A DNA stretch of 64,000 bases from Cyclonatronum proteinivorum (GCF_003353065.1 NZ_CP027806.1:3926501-3990500), one strand, 5' to 3'. Shown: positions 8,882 to 17,482, counted from the first letter of the stretch. Program-made: numbers and translations. Notes: generated by a model from the letters alone, not told the origin.

Positions 8882-11800
8882 TTAAATCGGTATCTCAAAC
8901 GATACCGATGTTCCCTCCCCTGCAGTGCTGCTGATGCTTAGCACTTCATCGGGTTTTATTTCCGGGCGCATGAGCTCCAGGCGTTGCCTTATGAGTGTCA
9001 GGGCTAATGACGTATGTTTCGAGTCCTTAGCAGGTTGAGCGGAAACCGAAGCCATTCCAACGCCATTATCCTGCAGTGTTACCTTCAGGCAGCTGTCCCC
9101 TGCTAAACTAAATACCAGTGTGACCAGGCCTGGTTTCGCACCAGGCTTTATGCCATGAAGCAGGGCATTTTCAAGAAACGGCTGAATGAGCATAGGAGGA
9201 ATTTCAATTTCATCAAGTTCATCCTGCAGCTCTGCATCTACAGAAATGCGAAACTGTACGGTTTGAGGGAGGCGTGCCATTTCCAGTTCTGCATACATTT
9301 CGAGCAGGCTTATTTCCTCCTTCAGCGTAATTTTTTTGCGGAAGGTGGCTTCAAGCTGCAGCCGGATGAGGCGGGCAAAGAGCTGCAGGTACGTATCGGC
9401 CTTGCCTTCCTGCTGTGTTGAAATATACTGTCGAATGGCATTGAGCACATTAAATATGAAGTGCGGGTTCATCATCGCGGTGAGTGCCTGCTGTTCAAGC
9501 TCCACTGTTTTTTTGTACTGCTCGAGCTTGATACGCTCCCGGCGCTCTATCCTCATAAGCTGTATGTTTATGCCAAGCATCACAAGGCCGATGAGACCCA
9601 TCATGGTGATGCCCAAAAACCATGATTTTTGCCAGAATGGTGCTTCTATTACAAAAGGAATGTGCAGTTCGGGAGAGGGCTGTGCTCCCGTTGCTTCCGC
9701 CCGAATACTGAGTTCGTAACTGCCGGGCCTGAGAATCCGGAATGAAAAATCAGGTACCGCTGTCGCCTGCCATGCCTGATCTGCCGGAAGAAGCCTGAAA
9801 TGATACTGTATGTTTCCTTCGGTTCTGAAATGTGGCACACTTGTTTCCAGCTGAAGCAGTCGCGTACGGTACGGAAGGGATGCCGTCTCATAGCTTAACA
9901 GCTTACCGTCCTGCGCAGCTGCTCCCGGCTGTGATGCCGGTATGAGCGGAATCAGGATATCGTCCGCAAGCAGGCGGGGAGGATTAAACTGCAGCGCAAT
10001 TTCCGGAAGCGGAAAGGAGGCCGCATCACTCATCACAGCTGAAGCACTCGTTAAGTATGCCAGCGAACCGCTGCGAACATCTAGCCGCCTGATATTACCG
10101 GTATCCCGCAAACTAAGCACTTCGGCTGCCGGATCGTAATGAAACAGACCCGATGAGCTTGCCAGCCACCAGTTACCATATTCATCAATTTTAAATTCCC
10201 TGATACTTAGCAGACGCTCATCTTCTTCGAACAAACGGATAAGACGGTTTTCGCTTAGGCTGAGCTTCCAAAGGCCAAAACCATTGGTAGCAATCAGCAG
10301 CGAATCCTGATTTAAAAGTTTGAGGTCTGTGATCTGTGATTTTTCAAGCGCGGGTTGATAAGGTAACAGCTCACCTTCTTCCAGCCGCCACAGGCCCTGT
10401 GCCCCCCCGGCGATCAGCCCTTTCTCCGGATGACTTGCCAGGGATGTAACCCGGCCTGTGTATAAAGGCTCCAACTTCACTTCACCGGATGCCCCTCTTT
10501 CAGCTTTTAAAATGCCCATACTTGCCCCTACATACATGAGGGTATCAGATACAATGACCAGCTGCTTTGGTCCTCCAAGATGAAGATACTGTCCGTTCTC
10601 AAAATCCACCGTACCATCTTCATGCCTGTTCCCGATAAAAAGTGTGCTTGATGATGCAAGCACGATATCCCCGCCCCACTCATCGATAATCAGGAGCTGG
10701 AAACCGTAACGCGAAGCAAATTTTTGCGGTAGCCGGTCTGTGGCGAGTCCTTCGCTGCCGTATCGCCCGAAAAATTCAGAAGCGGTCCCGTAGAAAACGG
10801 TTCCGTCGCCCATAATCCGCACGCTTCTGAGGGCGGGCAAACCTGCATCGGCTGCGTTAAATCCCCGAATTTTCCAGAAGCCGGCAGGAAACTTAAATAC
10901 GCCGCTTCCAAGTGTGGAAGCCCAGATGTTTCCTTCCTTATCCGTAAGAACACGGTTTACAAACATCCCGTCAAGAACTTCAGTAAGCGGTGCATCCGGG
11001 TCGGGCGGAATGAAAAACATGCCTTCGGTTGTACCGACCGCAATGTACCCGTCTGTGGTTTCGCTTGCGGAAAACATCTGACCCCTGATTTGCGGATAGG
11101 GAAAACGCATGCTTATAGCATCATCGCCCTGCCATGCCGCCGGAATGTTCAGACCCTGCGGATTTAACCGTTCGTCTGTAAGCATGCTTCGCCACTGCTG
11201 ACCGGCAGGTGCAAACGGAACACCTTTATAACTAAAGGGCCGCCCTGATGAAAAGCTTCGCTGTGTGGACGTTTCCATCTGAAGCTGTGGGGTGGGAACT
11301 GTGTAGAGCGAGTCAAGGGTGGCAAGCAACAAATTGCCGCGACCATCACTTGCCATGTGCCGCACCGAAACATCTTTGCTCCCTTTATTAAGCTGCATCA
11401 CATCTGCACGCGCAGGAGTAATGCGCATCACCTTGTTAAGTTCCCACGAAACCCAGACGGTATCAGCCTGTGTGTAGATGGAAGTAGGCACGAAATTTGG
11501 CACGACGGCATCCCTGAGGAGTGCTGAAGTTGTCGGGGTATGTACAACACCTCTGTGCACATAGGATACGCTGCCCGTGAAATCCAGCGCCCACACACGC
11601 CCCGATGCATCCGCTCCGAGCTGCAGGATGCTGTTGCCCGGAAGCCCGTCGGCGGTAGTATATCTTTTGAAGCTGTGCCCGTCGTACCTTGTTAGACCAC
11701 TTTCCGTGCCGAACCAGAGGTTTCCGCTGGTATCCTGCACCATATCGTACACAATAGTACCGGGCAGAATGTTGTCAGGGCTGGAGATTTGGGCGTTTGC

Positions 11801-11917
11801 AGGGGAAACTTCAAAAAAATGACCAGCGCCTGCCGCTACGGCATACAGCAACCAAACGATGACCGCACGGATAAGACAATGCAATATGGCTGAGGAGCTG
11901 ACCGATGGAAGCTTCAT
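8882..11917 (-). CDS. Two-component-type propeller sensor histidine kinase (LytS-like)
   Basis: A membrane sensor kinase of about 1011 residues. An N-terminal membrane anchor/signal is followed by a two-component-regulator (Reg_prop) beta-propeller, with the first blades showing IVYDMVQDTSGNLWFGTESG and DGLPGNSI, then a Y_Y_Y-like domain, a transmembrane helix (WFLGITMMGLIGLVMLGI), and a cytoplasmic LytS/YehU-type kinase: phospho-acceptor in MMNPHFIFNVLNAI and ATPase motifs PMLIQPFLENALLHG and DNGVGM. It probably senses an extracytoplasmic signal and phosphorylates the LytTR regulator encoded just upstream. I chose ATG at 11917, seven bases after the regulator stop; the open frame extends to 12019 but would overlap the regulator by about 95 bases. 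Confidence 0.9.
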   Translation of the reverse strand: MKLPSVSSSAILHCLIRAVIVWLLYAVAAGAGHFFEVSPANAQISSPDNILPGTIVYDMVQDTSGNLWFGTESGLTRYDGHSFKRYTTADGLPGNSILQLGADASGRVWALDFTGSVSYVHRGVVHTPTTSALLRDAVVPNFVPTSIYTQADTVWVSWELNKVMRITPARADVMQLNKGSKDVSVRHMASDGRGNLLLATLDSLYTVPTPQLQMETSTQRSFSSGRPFSYKGVPFAPAGQQWRSMLTDERLNPQGLNIPAAWQGDDAISMRFPYPQIRGQMFSASETTDGYIAVGTTEGMFFIPPDPDAPLTEVLDGMFVNRVLTDKEGNIWASTLGSGVFKFPAGFWKIRGFNAADAGLPALRSVRIMGDGTVFYGTASEFFGRYGSEGLATDRLPQKFASRYGFQLLIIDEWGGDIVLASSSTLFIGNRHEDGTVDFENGQYLHLGGPKQLVIVSDTLMYVGASMGILKAERGASGEVKLEPLYTGRVTSLASHPEKGLIAGGAQGLWRLEEGELLPYQPALEKSQITDLKLLNQDSLLIATNGFGLWKLSLSENRLIRLFEEDERLLSIREFKIDEYGNWWLASSSGLFHYDPAAEVLSLRDTGNIRRLDVRSGSLAYLTSASAVMSDAASFPLPEIALQFNPPRLLADDILIPLIPASQPGAAAQDGKLLSYETASLPYRTRLLQLETSVPHFRTEGNIQYHFRLLPADQAWQATAVPDFSFRILRPGSYELSIRAEATGAQPSPELHIPFVIEAPFWQKSWFLGITMMGLIGLVMLGINIQLMRIERRERIKLEQYKKTVELEQQALTAMMNPHFIFNVLNAIRQYISTQQEGKADTYLQLFARLIRLQLEATFRKKITLKEEISLLEMYAELEMARLPQTVQFRISVDAELQDELDEIEIPPMLIQPFLENALLHGIKPGAKPGLVTLVFSLAGDSCLKVTLQDNGVGMASVSAQPAKDSKHTSLALTLIRQRLELMRPEIKPDEVLSISSTAGEGTSVSFEIPI

Positions 11918-11924
11918 AGAAAGA

Positions 11925-12686
11925 TCAGCGGGCTGTAAAAGTCTCGCGAATAAAGCTGGAAAAAGCGGCGGCTTTTCTGCGAGAAACCGGCACCGTTTGC
12001 CCGCTGACAAGCTGTGCACAAGATTCGCGTGCCTGAAAACGCTTGAGATGCTTCACATTGATCAGGTAGGAACGGTGCACCCGAAAAAAGCGCTGATCGT
12101 CCAAGATTTCCTGAAACTCCAGCAGCGGCCGTGAAGCCGTAATCTTACTGCCATCCGCAAGGTACACCACAGAGTAGGTGTTATCGGCTTCGATAAAGCT
12201 GATATTGGATGAAGCAATCATTTCTTTGCCCTGTAAAGAGGAAATTACAATATTTTGAAGCGGCAGCTGATCCGCACGCTGCAGGGCCGCATTTTGTAGC
12301 GCTTTGCGATATAAGGGCTCGTCTTCTGTACGCGAATGCATTACCCGGGCAATGGCTTCCTCCAATTCAGCCGTGCCTACCGGTTTGAGCAGATAGTCGA
12401 TGGCATTGGCGCGGAATGCGCGTACGGCATAGCGTTCAAAGGCGGTAACAAAGATGACCCGTCCACTGAACTCCGGAACAGCCTCGAGCAGGTCAAAGCC
12501 GCTGCCGTCTCCCAGCTCAACATCAAGAAAAATTAGCCCGGGCTTGGCATATCCGATAAGGGCTATACCCGCGGCAACAGAGCCAGCTTCCCCGGTCAGT
12601 TCGATACGATCGGTATAATCAGCGAGCTGCGTGCGGAGGTAATCCCGGTTTTCAGGCTGATCGTCAATGATAACAGCTTTAATCAA
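11925..12686 (-). CDS. LytTR-family response regulator
   Basis: A 253-residue response regulator: N-terminal receiver domain (VIIDDQPENR acidic pocket, phospho-acceptor Asp in LIFLDVELGDGSGF about residue 55, switch TAFERYAVRAF, and Lys in YLLKPV) and a C-terminal LytTR DNA-binding domain (FIEADNTYSVVYLADGSK; FFRVHRSYLINVKHLKRF). It precedes the kinase gene by seven bases and is the probable phosphorylation partner. LytTR proteins bind two direct half-sites; no such operator was identified here. Confidence 0.93.
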   Translation of the reverse strand: MIKAVIIDDQPENRDYLRTQLADYTDRIELTGEAGSVAAGIALIGYAKPGLIFLDVELGDGSGFDLLEAVPEFSGRVIFVTAFERYAVRAFRANAIDYLLKPVGTAELEEAIARVMHSRTEDEPLYRKALQNAALQRADQLPLQNIVISSLQGKEMIASSNISFIEADNTYSVVYLADGSKITASRPLLEFQEILDDQRFFRVHRSYLINVKHLKRFQARESCAQLVSGQTVPVSRRKAAAFSSFIRETFTAR

Positions 12687-13153
12687 ATGAGTTTAATAAG
12701 GTGTGATTCCTGATGCTGATCCAGCCTGATATACCCTATCAGGTAAACTGAACCTTTAAGACTACCTGCAACAACAGCGGCAAGTAAAATTGAAGTACAA
12801 TAAATTTTGCAGGGCAATTTGCATATCAGGCTATTCGGCTGAAACCTGCAGGGAACAGCCATACGCCTTATGCAAGCCGGAGTTTCATCAAAAACTATTT
12901 TTTTTAGGCAAGATGTTTAAGATGTATTGATCTCAATTTAATAAAATTCAAATCAGTATACCGCTAAAAAATGCTGAACTCCCGACCATCCTTAAAACCC
13001 ATTTTGAGGACAGAGACTTGCGATATCCGTTCCTTACTAACATTTATGGTTGACATGCCCCGCCGCCTTGAGTGCGTCAAATAAGTAGCTCAAGAGAAAG
13101 CGCATGTCATGCAGCCTATGGACAACTCCATCAAATTTATCTTCAAAACAGAC
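12687..13153. other. Intergenic region with a long stem-loop (13051-13109)
   Basis: About 470 bases upstream of both the regulator gene (minus) and tRNA-Ala (plus), A+T-rich from 12890 to 12970. Near its right end TGACATGC (13051-13058) pairs with GCATGTCA (13102-13109), and inside that CTTGAG (13067-13072) pairs with CTCAAG (13089-13094), giving a two-stem hairpin with internal loop. Whether it is transcribed is unknown. Confidence 0.4.
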
Positions 13154-13185
13154 TTGCAATAGGGGCTGTTATTCGTGTATATTTG
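13154..13185 (+). promoter_or_regulatory. Bacteroidota-type promoter of tRNA-Ala
   Basis: TTGCAA (13154-13159) and TATATTTG (13178-13185) are separated by 18 bases and lie 12 bases before the tRNA. The second element fits the TAnnTTTG -7 consensus of Bacteroidota sigma-A promoters. The same pair with the same spacing precedes tRNA-Asp. Confidence 0.7.
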
Positions 13186-13197
13186 TAATCTTGATAA

Positions 13198-13271
13198 GGG
13201 GCTATAGCTCAGCTGGCTAGAGCGTCGCGCTGGCAGCGCGAAGGTCTGGGGTTCGAATCCCCATAGCTCCA
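13198..13271 (+). tRNA. tRNA-Ala (anticodon GGC)
   Basis: Seven-base acceptor stem GGGGCTA / TAGCTCC with the G3-U70 wobble pair that is the identity element of alanine tRNAs, D arm GCTC...GAGC, anticodon stem TCGCG/CGCGA with loop CTGGCAG (GGC at positions 34-36), and T arm CTGGGGTTCGAATCCCCAT. The CCA end is not complete in the DNA (discriminator A then CCC). Confidence 0.97.
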
Positions 13272-13275
13272 CCCT

Positions 13276-13313
13276 AAAAGCCTTGTGAACATTGTGTTTG
13301 CAAGGCTTTTTTT
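13276..13313 (+). terminator. Terminator of tRNA-Ala
   Basis: AAAAGCCTTG (13276-13285) pairs perfectly with CAAGGCTTTT (13301-13310), followed by further T residues, five bases after the tRNA. Confidence 0.9.
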
Positions 13314-13331
13314 ATAGTATCGGATGAGGCT

Positions 13332-13556
13332 TTGAAAGGCCTTAAAGACTTAATTACGGATTCGTACTTATCTGCATACCCTCATCGCAACCATAGGCAC
13401 TACATCCGCTGTTCTGACCAGGCGATTTATGCGCTTCACGAGCAAGGGCTGTGGTCGATTGAGGAAGTCATCATCATAACAACCAAAACCGAAGCTGCGA
13501 AAACGCGTCAGTTGCTTTTTGGGGGAGGCAGCGGTACCGAATGCCAATGGAGCTGA
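13332..13556 (+). CDS. Unrecognised short open frame (possible gene remnant)
   Basis: A 74-codon frame starting only at TTG, open further upstream through the tRNA terminator. The middle (YPHRNHRHYIRCSDQAIYALHEQGLW) looks more protein-like than most shadow frames, but I recognise no family. Its last third runs into the partial R1 repeat, so the C-terminus is repeat-derived. It may be the tail of a gene disrupted by repeat insertion downstream of the tRNA, or simply non-coding. Confidence 0.2.
   Translation: MKGLKDLITDSYLSAYPHRNHRHYIRCSDQAIYALHEQGLWSIEEVIIITTKTEAAKTRQLLFGGGSGTECQWS
13503..13534 (+). repeat. R1 interspersed repeat, partial copy f
   Basis: Only the 3' end of the R1 consensus is present: GCGTCAGTTGCTTTTTGGGGGAG matches the GCGTTGCTTTTTTTGGGGGAG end seen on the minus strand at 14572-14668, including the GGC that follows. 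Confidence 0.55.
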
Positions 13557-13703
13557 CTGTGCCGTGCCATGCGAATTGGGATGGGTTCAGCAAGATTAGA
13601 ATAGCTGGGCTAAACTCGTCTGAAAGATGCCTGATGTTTCATCTAATACAGAGCATGCAAGCTGGATTTAGTAGCTGTCAAAAAAAAACAGCTTTCACTA
13701 TTC

Positions 13704-14273
13704 TTAGTCGGGTTTAAACCATAAGCCCGCGCTCAGGCCGAACTGCGTGATAATCAGCCCCTGCCCAAATGAGGGCGTGAAGCCGGCACGGAGTATGCCG
13801 AAGTTCGTGCCGACAACCCGGATACCGAAATTGAGGGTAATAAATCCCCTTAGCTCCGCATCGACAAGGTAGACAGAAGGTCCTGCCCCAAATTCATAAG
13901 CCCAGCTTTGATATTCCTGTACCGAAAAAGGCTTGCTGTAATAGTATCCAATATGAAGCACAGGGCTGCAGTCTGATGCGGTTTTTGATCTGCCATCCCC
14001 AATAAAAAAAATCTCAGCCTGTTCACAGTCACCATAATTGTCATCGATCATGGCGGACTTCAGTAGCGGAAACCCCACACCGAGACGGAAGGCATGTCCC
14101 TGGCTGTTGCTTTGCTCGTAATTGATGGAAATTCCTGCGCTGTAGCCTAAAAACTCGAGATAAAAAGCATGTCTCACGTCTTCAGGTCCAAACTGCTGCG
14201 CCGATGCCGGGACAGTTGCCGCCGTTAGCATAAATGCGAGCACGAGTAAAGTTATCCTCCCGAGAAATGACAT
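13704..14273 (-). CDS. Secreted beta-barrel-like hypothetical protein
   Basis: A 189-residue exported protein. Signal peptide MSFLGRITLLVLAFMLTAAT...ASAQQ, then short alternating strands (SAGISINYEQ, HAFRLGVGFPLL, VLHIGYYYSKPF, FGAGPSVYLV, LNFGIRVVG, GILRAGFTPSFG, TQFGLSAGLWF) as in small outer-membrane barrels. Two cysteines (in GDCEQ and SDCSP) bracket an insertion and could form a disulfide. I do not recognise the family. Isolated between a repeat-bearing gap and the tRNA-Ala region. Confidence 0.65.
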   Translation of the reverse strand: MSFLGRITLLVLAFMLTAATVPASAQQFGPEDVRHAFYLEFLGYSAGISINYEQSNSQGHAFRLGVGFPLLKSAMIDDNYGDCEQAEIFFIGDGRSKTASDCSPVLHIGYYYSKPFSVQEYQSWAYEFGAGPSVYLVDAELRGFITLNFGIRVVGTNFGILRAGFTPSFGQGLIITQFGLSAGLWFKPD

Positions 14274-14571
14274 AATGTAAATGATTTCAGATTAAAGCAG
14301 GTTTTCACACGTAACAATGCCAAATATATACAATTTTTTGGGTTTATATATTTATTGCTGTAAATAATACAGCATTGCGTAACCTATACAAGCTGCTATG
14401 CTTTCAAAATATTTGTGATACCGTTTGCAGACTCATTTTTTTCTTCAAAATTTGATGCGAAAGTCCTGAACTAAAAAGCCTTCTGCGGATGAATAATGGA
14501 AATCAGACGCCTATTTGAATCCCTGCCCCGGAAAAATCAGGTGTGCCGCAATGGGATTAAGCTACCTATCG
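14274..14571. other. Intergenic region before repeat R1d
   Basis: About 300 bases, A+T-rich from 14320 to 14460, likely carrying the minus-strand promoter for the 189-residue secreted protein. No other feature recognised. Confidence 0.35.
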
Positions 14572-14668
14572 CCTCCCCCAAAAAAAGCAACGCATTTATC
14601 TTTGATTTGGGACTTCTGAACTATCACGAAAAACAGTGATCTTCACGAAATTTCACCCAAAAAAAACA
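14572..14668 (-). repeat. R1 interspersed repeat, copy d
   Basis: Reverse-orientation copy. In the sense direction it runs from TTTTTTTTGGGTGAAA to AAATGCGTTGCTTTTTTTGGGGG. Outer arms TTTGGG and CCCAAA can pair, and an inner GATCAC/GTGAT hairpin is present that differs in sequence from the inner part of copies b and c. Confidence 0.75.
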
Positions 14669-14734
14669 ATGCTGAAACAGCTTGCTTATGCCGGGTGCAG
14701 GGGATAAAAGCCTGACTTTGGGTCGGCCTCATGT

Positions 14735-16351
14735 TTATTTGAGCACGGTTATGGAGACGGTCTGGGTGAGACCGTTTTTGCTTTGGAAGCGCACAATGTA
14801 GGTACCGCTTGAAAGTGCGGAGGCATCAAAGCTAAGATGATGCTTGCCCGGTCCGTAGTGTGCCGAAGCAAGGCTGCGGACCAGGCGCCCGGCGGTGTCG
14901 TGCACGCTGACACGCACCTGATCGGGGCGGTTCATTTCCCAGCTCAGCCGGGTTTGGCTGTTGAAGGGGTTGGGATAAGGCCGCAACAGCTGAAAGGAGG
15001 CTGCAGGAGCGGATTCTGTTTCAGGCGGATGATTAAGAGATGTTTGCGCCATGCAGGGCGCTAAAATGTGGTGGGCGAAGGCTTCGAAGACGTCGGTTTC
15101 GATGGTGTAGAAAGATGATCGGGCATCAAAGCCGAGACCTGTTCCCACGCCGTTGGTGATAAAGAGAATGGCGGTATCCGGCCCTTCGCCGGTGCGGATA
15201 TAGAGGTTGGAAGCGAGACCGTACGCTGCGCCCGGATGTCCGGTAAAGAAGTGCCCGGGCACAACGACGTCTTCGTTGGGGCGGTTGGTTGTGTGATGGG
15301 CACCGGCGCCAAACGCGTAATACAGTCCGAAGTAAGGGTCGCCGTTGCTGCCGTTGAAGATCCACTGTGGTTCGAGCAGGAATGCCATGGTTTCGGGCTG
15401 AATGAGCTGCGCATTTCCGGTGTGCCCGTTGTGCTGAAGCAGGCGTACGAGCTTCATGAGGGAGCGGGCGGTAGTGCGCAGGCCTCCCTGCGGGGCAAAG
15501 AGCAGGCCGTTGCTGCCCGGTATGTAAGACGGGAGCTCGCGGTCAGGCGGTGCGACTCCTTCAAAGTGATCGAACTGCGGGGTCCATTCGCCGGAAAGTT
15601 TGCGGTAGAGCACGGCAAGCTGATCAATATCGGCAAGATCAGCAGGGTTAAAACTGCCTTCCATGTCAAGCAGGGGCAGGAATGTGGTGTGCATGTATCG
15701 GTCGAAGCGCTGCTGTGTTGCGGCTTCGATGATGCTGCCGAGGAGTCCGTAGTTGAGGTTGCTGTATGCGAAGAAGCTTCCCGGCGGTTCCTGACGCCAG
15801 TTGTTGGGGGCGTGCCACTGCGCGCCGGGTTGCAGTAAGTCTGAAATGGGCGGGGGATTTTCAGAAGTGTAGCTTTCCCAGAGAAAGTCCGCATAAGTCT
15901 CACCATCCTGAATGCTGCTTTGATGGGTGAGCAGGTCGATGATGCGGATGGGACTGAGTGGCCAGTCCGGGTTTTGCAGCGGGAAGCCGAGGAGCGCGCC
16001 CGCGGGCTGATGCAGGTCGAGCGCTCCCTCATCATGCAGGTGCAGTACCGCAAGGCCCGTCACAAGTTTACTGACCGATGCGATGCGGAAGTGCGTGTCT
16101 GAGGTAACGGGCAGGCTGCGGGCGATGTCGCGTTTTCCGAGCAAAACTTCGTGCTGCACATCCCCGCAGCTGCCGATGACAGCCATCCCGGCGGTATCGT
16201 GTGTTTCCGCAATGGCTGCGAGGGCGTTTTCAAATCCGCCATATCCGGGTTCGGGTGACTGAGCGGCTATGGGCAGCAGCTCCAGCTGAGCCGAAGCATG
16301 CAGCATGAAAACTGCAAGAAGGAGCATACTAAAGGCATTGTTTCGGCGCAT
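14735..16351 (-). CDS. Secreted serine hydrolase (beta-lactamase class C fold) with C-terminal sorting domain
   Basis: A class C beta-lactamase/D-aminopeptidase-fold esterase or peptidase. The catalytic SxxK is in IASVSKLVTG (Ser about residue 92 from the chosen start) and the second-motif tyrosine in FAYSNLNYG. After the ~420-residue hydrolase comes a FlgD/Por-secretion-type domain (RPYPNPFNSQTRLSWEM ... SSGTYIVRF ... ITVLK), the C-terminal signal used by type IX secretion in this group, so the protein is expected at the cell surface or outside. ATG at 16351 (MRRNNAFSML) places a normal signal peptide at the N-terminus; the frame extends to 16474 but the added segment lacks export features. 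Physiological substrate unknown. Confidence 0.88.
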   Translation of the reverse strand: MRRNNAFSMLLLAVFMLHASAQLELLPIAAQSPEPGYGGFENALAAIAETHDTAGMAVIGSCGDVQHEVLLGKRDIARSLPVTSDTHFRIASVSKLVTGLAVLHLHDEGALDLHQPAGALLGFPLQNPDWPLSPIRIIDLLTHQSSIQDGETYADFLWESYTSENPPPISDLLQPGAQWHAPNNWRQEPPGSFFAYSNLNYGLLGSIIEAATQQRFDRYMHTTFLPLLDMEGSFNPADLADIDQLAVLYRKLSGEWTPQFDHFEGVAPPDRELPSYIPGSNGLLFAPQGGLRTTARSLMKLVRLLQHNGHTGNAQLIQPETMAFLLEPQWIFNGSNGDPYFGLYYAFGAGAHHTTNRPNEDVVVPGHFFTGHPGAAYGLASNLYIRTGEGPDTAILFITNGVGTGLGFDARSSFYTIETDVFEAFAHHILAPCMAQTSLNHPPETESAPAASFQLLRPYPNPFNSQTRLSWEMNRPDQVRVSVHDTAGRLVRSLASAHYGPGKHHLSFDASALSSGTYIVRFQSKNGLTQTVSITVLK

Positions 16352-16571
16352 GGACGGAGATTGGGCTTGGTGACAGACTCGTGAGTGGCTTTTAAAATAA
16401 GACATGTTAATGCAAGCGTGCACCGGTATATGTGCCGTATTTTGTTGTTTTGAGTAAGTCGCAGGTGTCGGCAACCTGATAGCTGTAAATCTTTTTTTCT
16501 TTCATAAAAAAGCGCTTTTTTGTGGTGATAAAGCTGTTTCTGTTCCACTCTTTTCGTATATTGATATTAGG

Positions 16572-16590
16572 ATACAGCCATTGGCTGTAT
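16572..16590. promoter_or_regulatory. Perfect 9-base inverted repeat before the 48-aa gene
   Basis: ATACAGCCA and TGGCTGTAT flank a single central base, 27 bases before the small gene at 16618. The symmetry and position suit an operator for a dimeric repressor, or the stem of a 5' leader. Confidence 0.4.
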
Positions 16591-16617
16591 GTGTTTTAAA
16601 ACTCAAGGAGGCTTATC

Positions 16618-16764
16618 ATGAAAAAGCACGAAAACATCGGACGCCGCTTCTTTAACCTCACCATGACTATTTTTGCCAAAACCGTAATGGGCATCAGCAA
16701 AGGTATGCTGCAGCTTGTTCGCACGATTACCGGCACAAAAGACAAGAAGCAGTTTGCGCATTAA
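16618..16764 (+). CDS. Small basic 48-residue protein
   Basis: Too short for usual gene calling. ATG at 16618 is preceded by a strong Shine-Dalgarno-like AAGGAGG seven bases upstream, unusually good for this group, where such sites are weak. The product (starts MKKHENIGRRFFNLTMTIF, ends KDKKQFAH) has basic ends and a central stretch with Ile, Phe, Met and Val spaced as in an amphipathic helix, suggesting membrane-surface or nucleic-acid association. It sits alone between the serine hydrolase and tRNA-Asp, behind a perfect palindrome. No family recognised; function unknown. Confidence 0.6.
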   Translation: MKKHENIGRRFFNLTMTIFAKTVMGISKGMLQLVRTITGTKDKKQFAH

Positions 16765-16868
16765 GCCACTCAGGGCGAAGATGCGAAAGTGAAATGCATT
16801 GCATTGCAACAAAGATGGCTTAAGCGATAGCTTTCTGTCAGGTCGGATGCATTTTTTCACTTTAGCTG

Positions 16869-16900
16869 TTGACACAGGTGCACTTACTTGTGTATATTTG
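16869..16900 (+). promoter_or_regulatory. Bacteroidota-type promoter of tRNA-Asp
   Basis: TTGACA (16869-16874) and TATATTTG (16893-16900) with an 18-base spacer, 17 bases before the tRNA; identical arrangement to the tRNA-Ala promoter. Confidence 0.75.
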
Positions 16901-16917
16901 AGTCCTATCAAAAAAAT

Positions 16918-16991
16918 GGTCCGGTAGTTCAGTTGGTTAGAACGCCTGCCTGTCACGCAGGAGGTCGAGGGTTCGAGTCCCTTCCGGATCG
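16918..16991 (+). tRNA. tRNA-Asp (anticodon GTC)
   Basis: Acceptor stem GGTCCGG / CCGGATC with discriminator G73 (an aspartate identity base), D arm with AGTTGGTTA loop, anticodon stem CCTGC/GCAGG and loop CTGTCAC giving GTC, T arm GAGGGTTCGAGTCCCTT. CCA is not encoded. Confidence 0.97.
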
Positions 16992-16996
16992 CAATT

Positions 16997-17032
16997 AAAG
17001 CCCGATTATTACTTAATAGTCGGGCTTTTTTG
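16997..17032 (+). terminator. Terminator of tRNA-Asp
   Basis: AAAGCCCGATTATT (16997-17010) pairs with AATAGTCGGGCTTT (17015-17028, one G-T pair), followed by a T run. Confidence 0.9.
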
Positions 17033-17482
17033 TTTTGAGGACGCCCTGGGGACGCCCGTGATCCTTTTTGTTTCTAATAGCGATATGCATGATATATGGG
17101 TTTCATGTTTACTTTAGCGTGCATACAGGATTAGAATTGCTGAGCCGCATGTATGACCCGTTTAAAATTGGCCGTGTAAATTTGTCCTCAGCAACACAAA
17201 GCGAAACCTAAACAGCAAAAGGCTGCCACAATGCCATTGCTCGCATCTTAACCTTCAGGCTTCAGACATGCTAAAAGTGTATTTCGCATTTTCCTGAATG
17301 GATTTTTGCACAGTGCACAACGTTATCCCATCACACTTTTGGCCTTTTATCCCTCATCTCGTGCGTGATTCGTTTTAGGCGTTTATCCGCTTTTGTGCCT
17401 CCCCCCCCTGACATTCCTGCGCACCATCCCAATCCGCCAACAGGGGCACGATTTTTGCTCAAATTGCCCCAATCCGCTTTAA
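17033..17482. other. Intergenic region between tRNA-Asp and the MITE
   Basis: About 450 bases with no gene. GGACGCCC occurs twice close together at 17040-17060, directly after the tRNA terminator. A TAAATTTG promoter-like element occurs near 17177 with nothing obvious downstream. Confidence 0.35.

Noticed and set aside
13090-13272. 60-codon minus-strand frame (MELWGFEPQTFALPARRSSQ...)
   Set aside because: It is the antisense translation of tRNA-Ala, a well-known false protein in databases.
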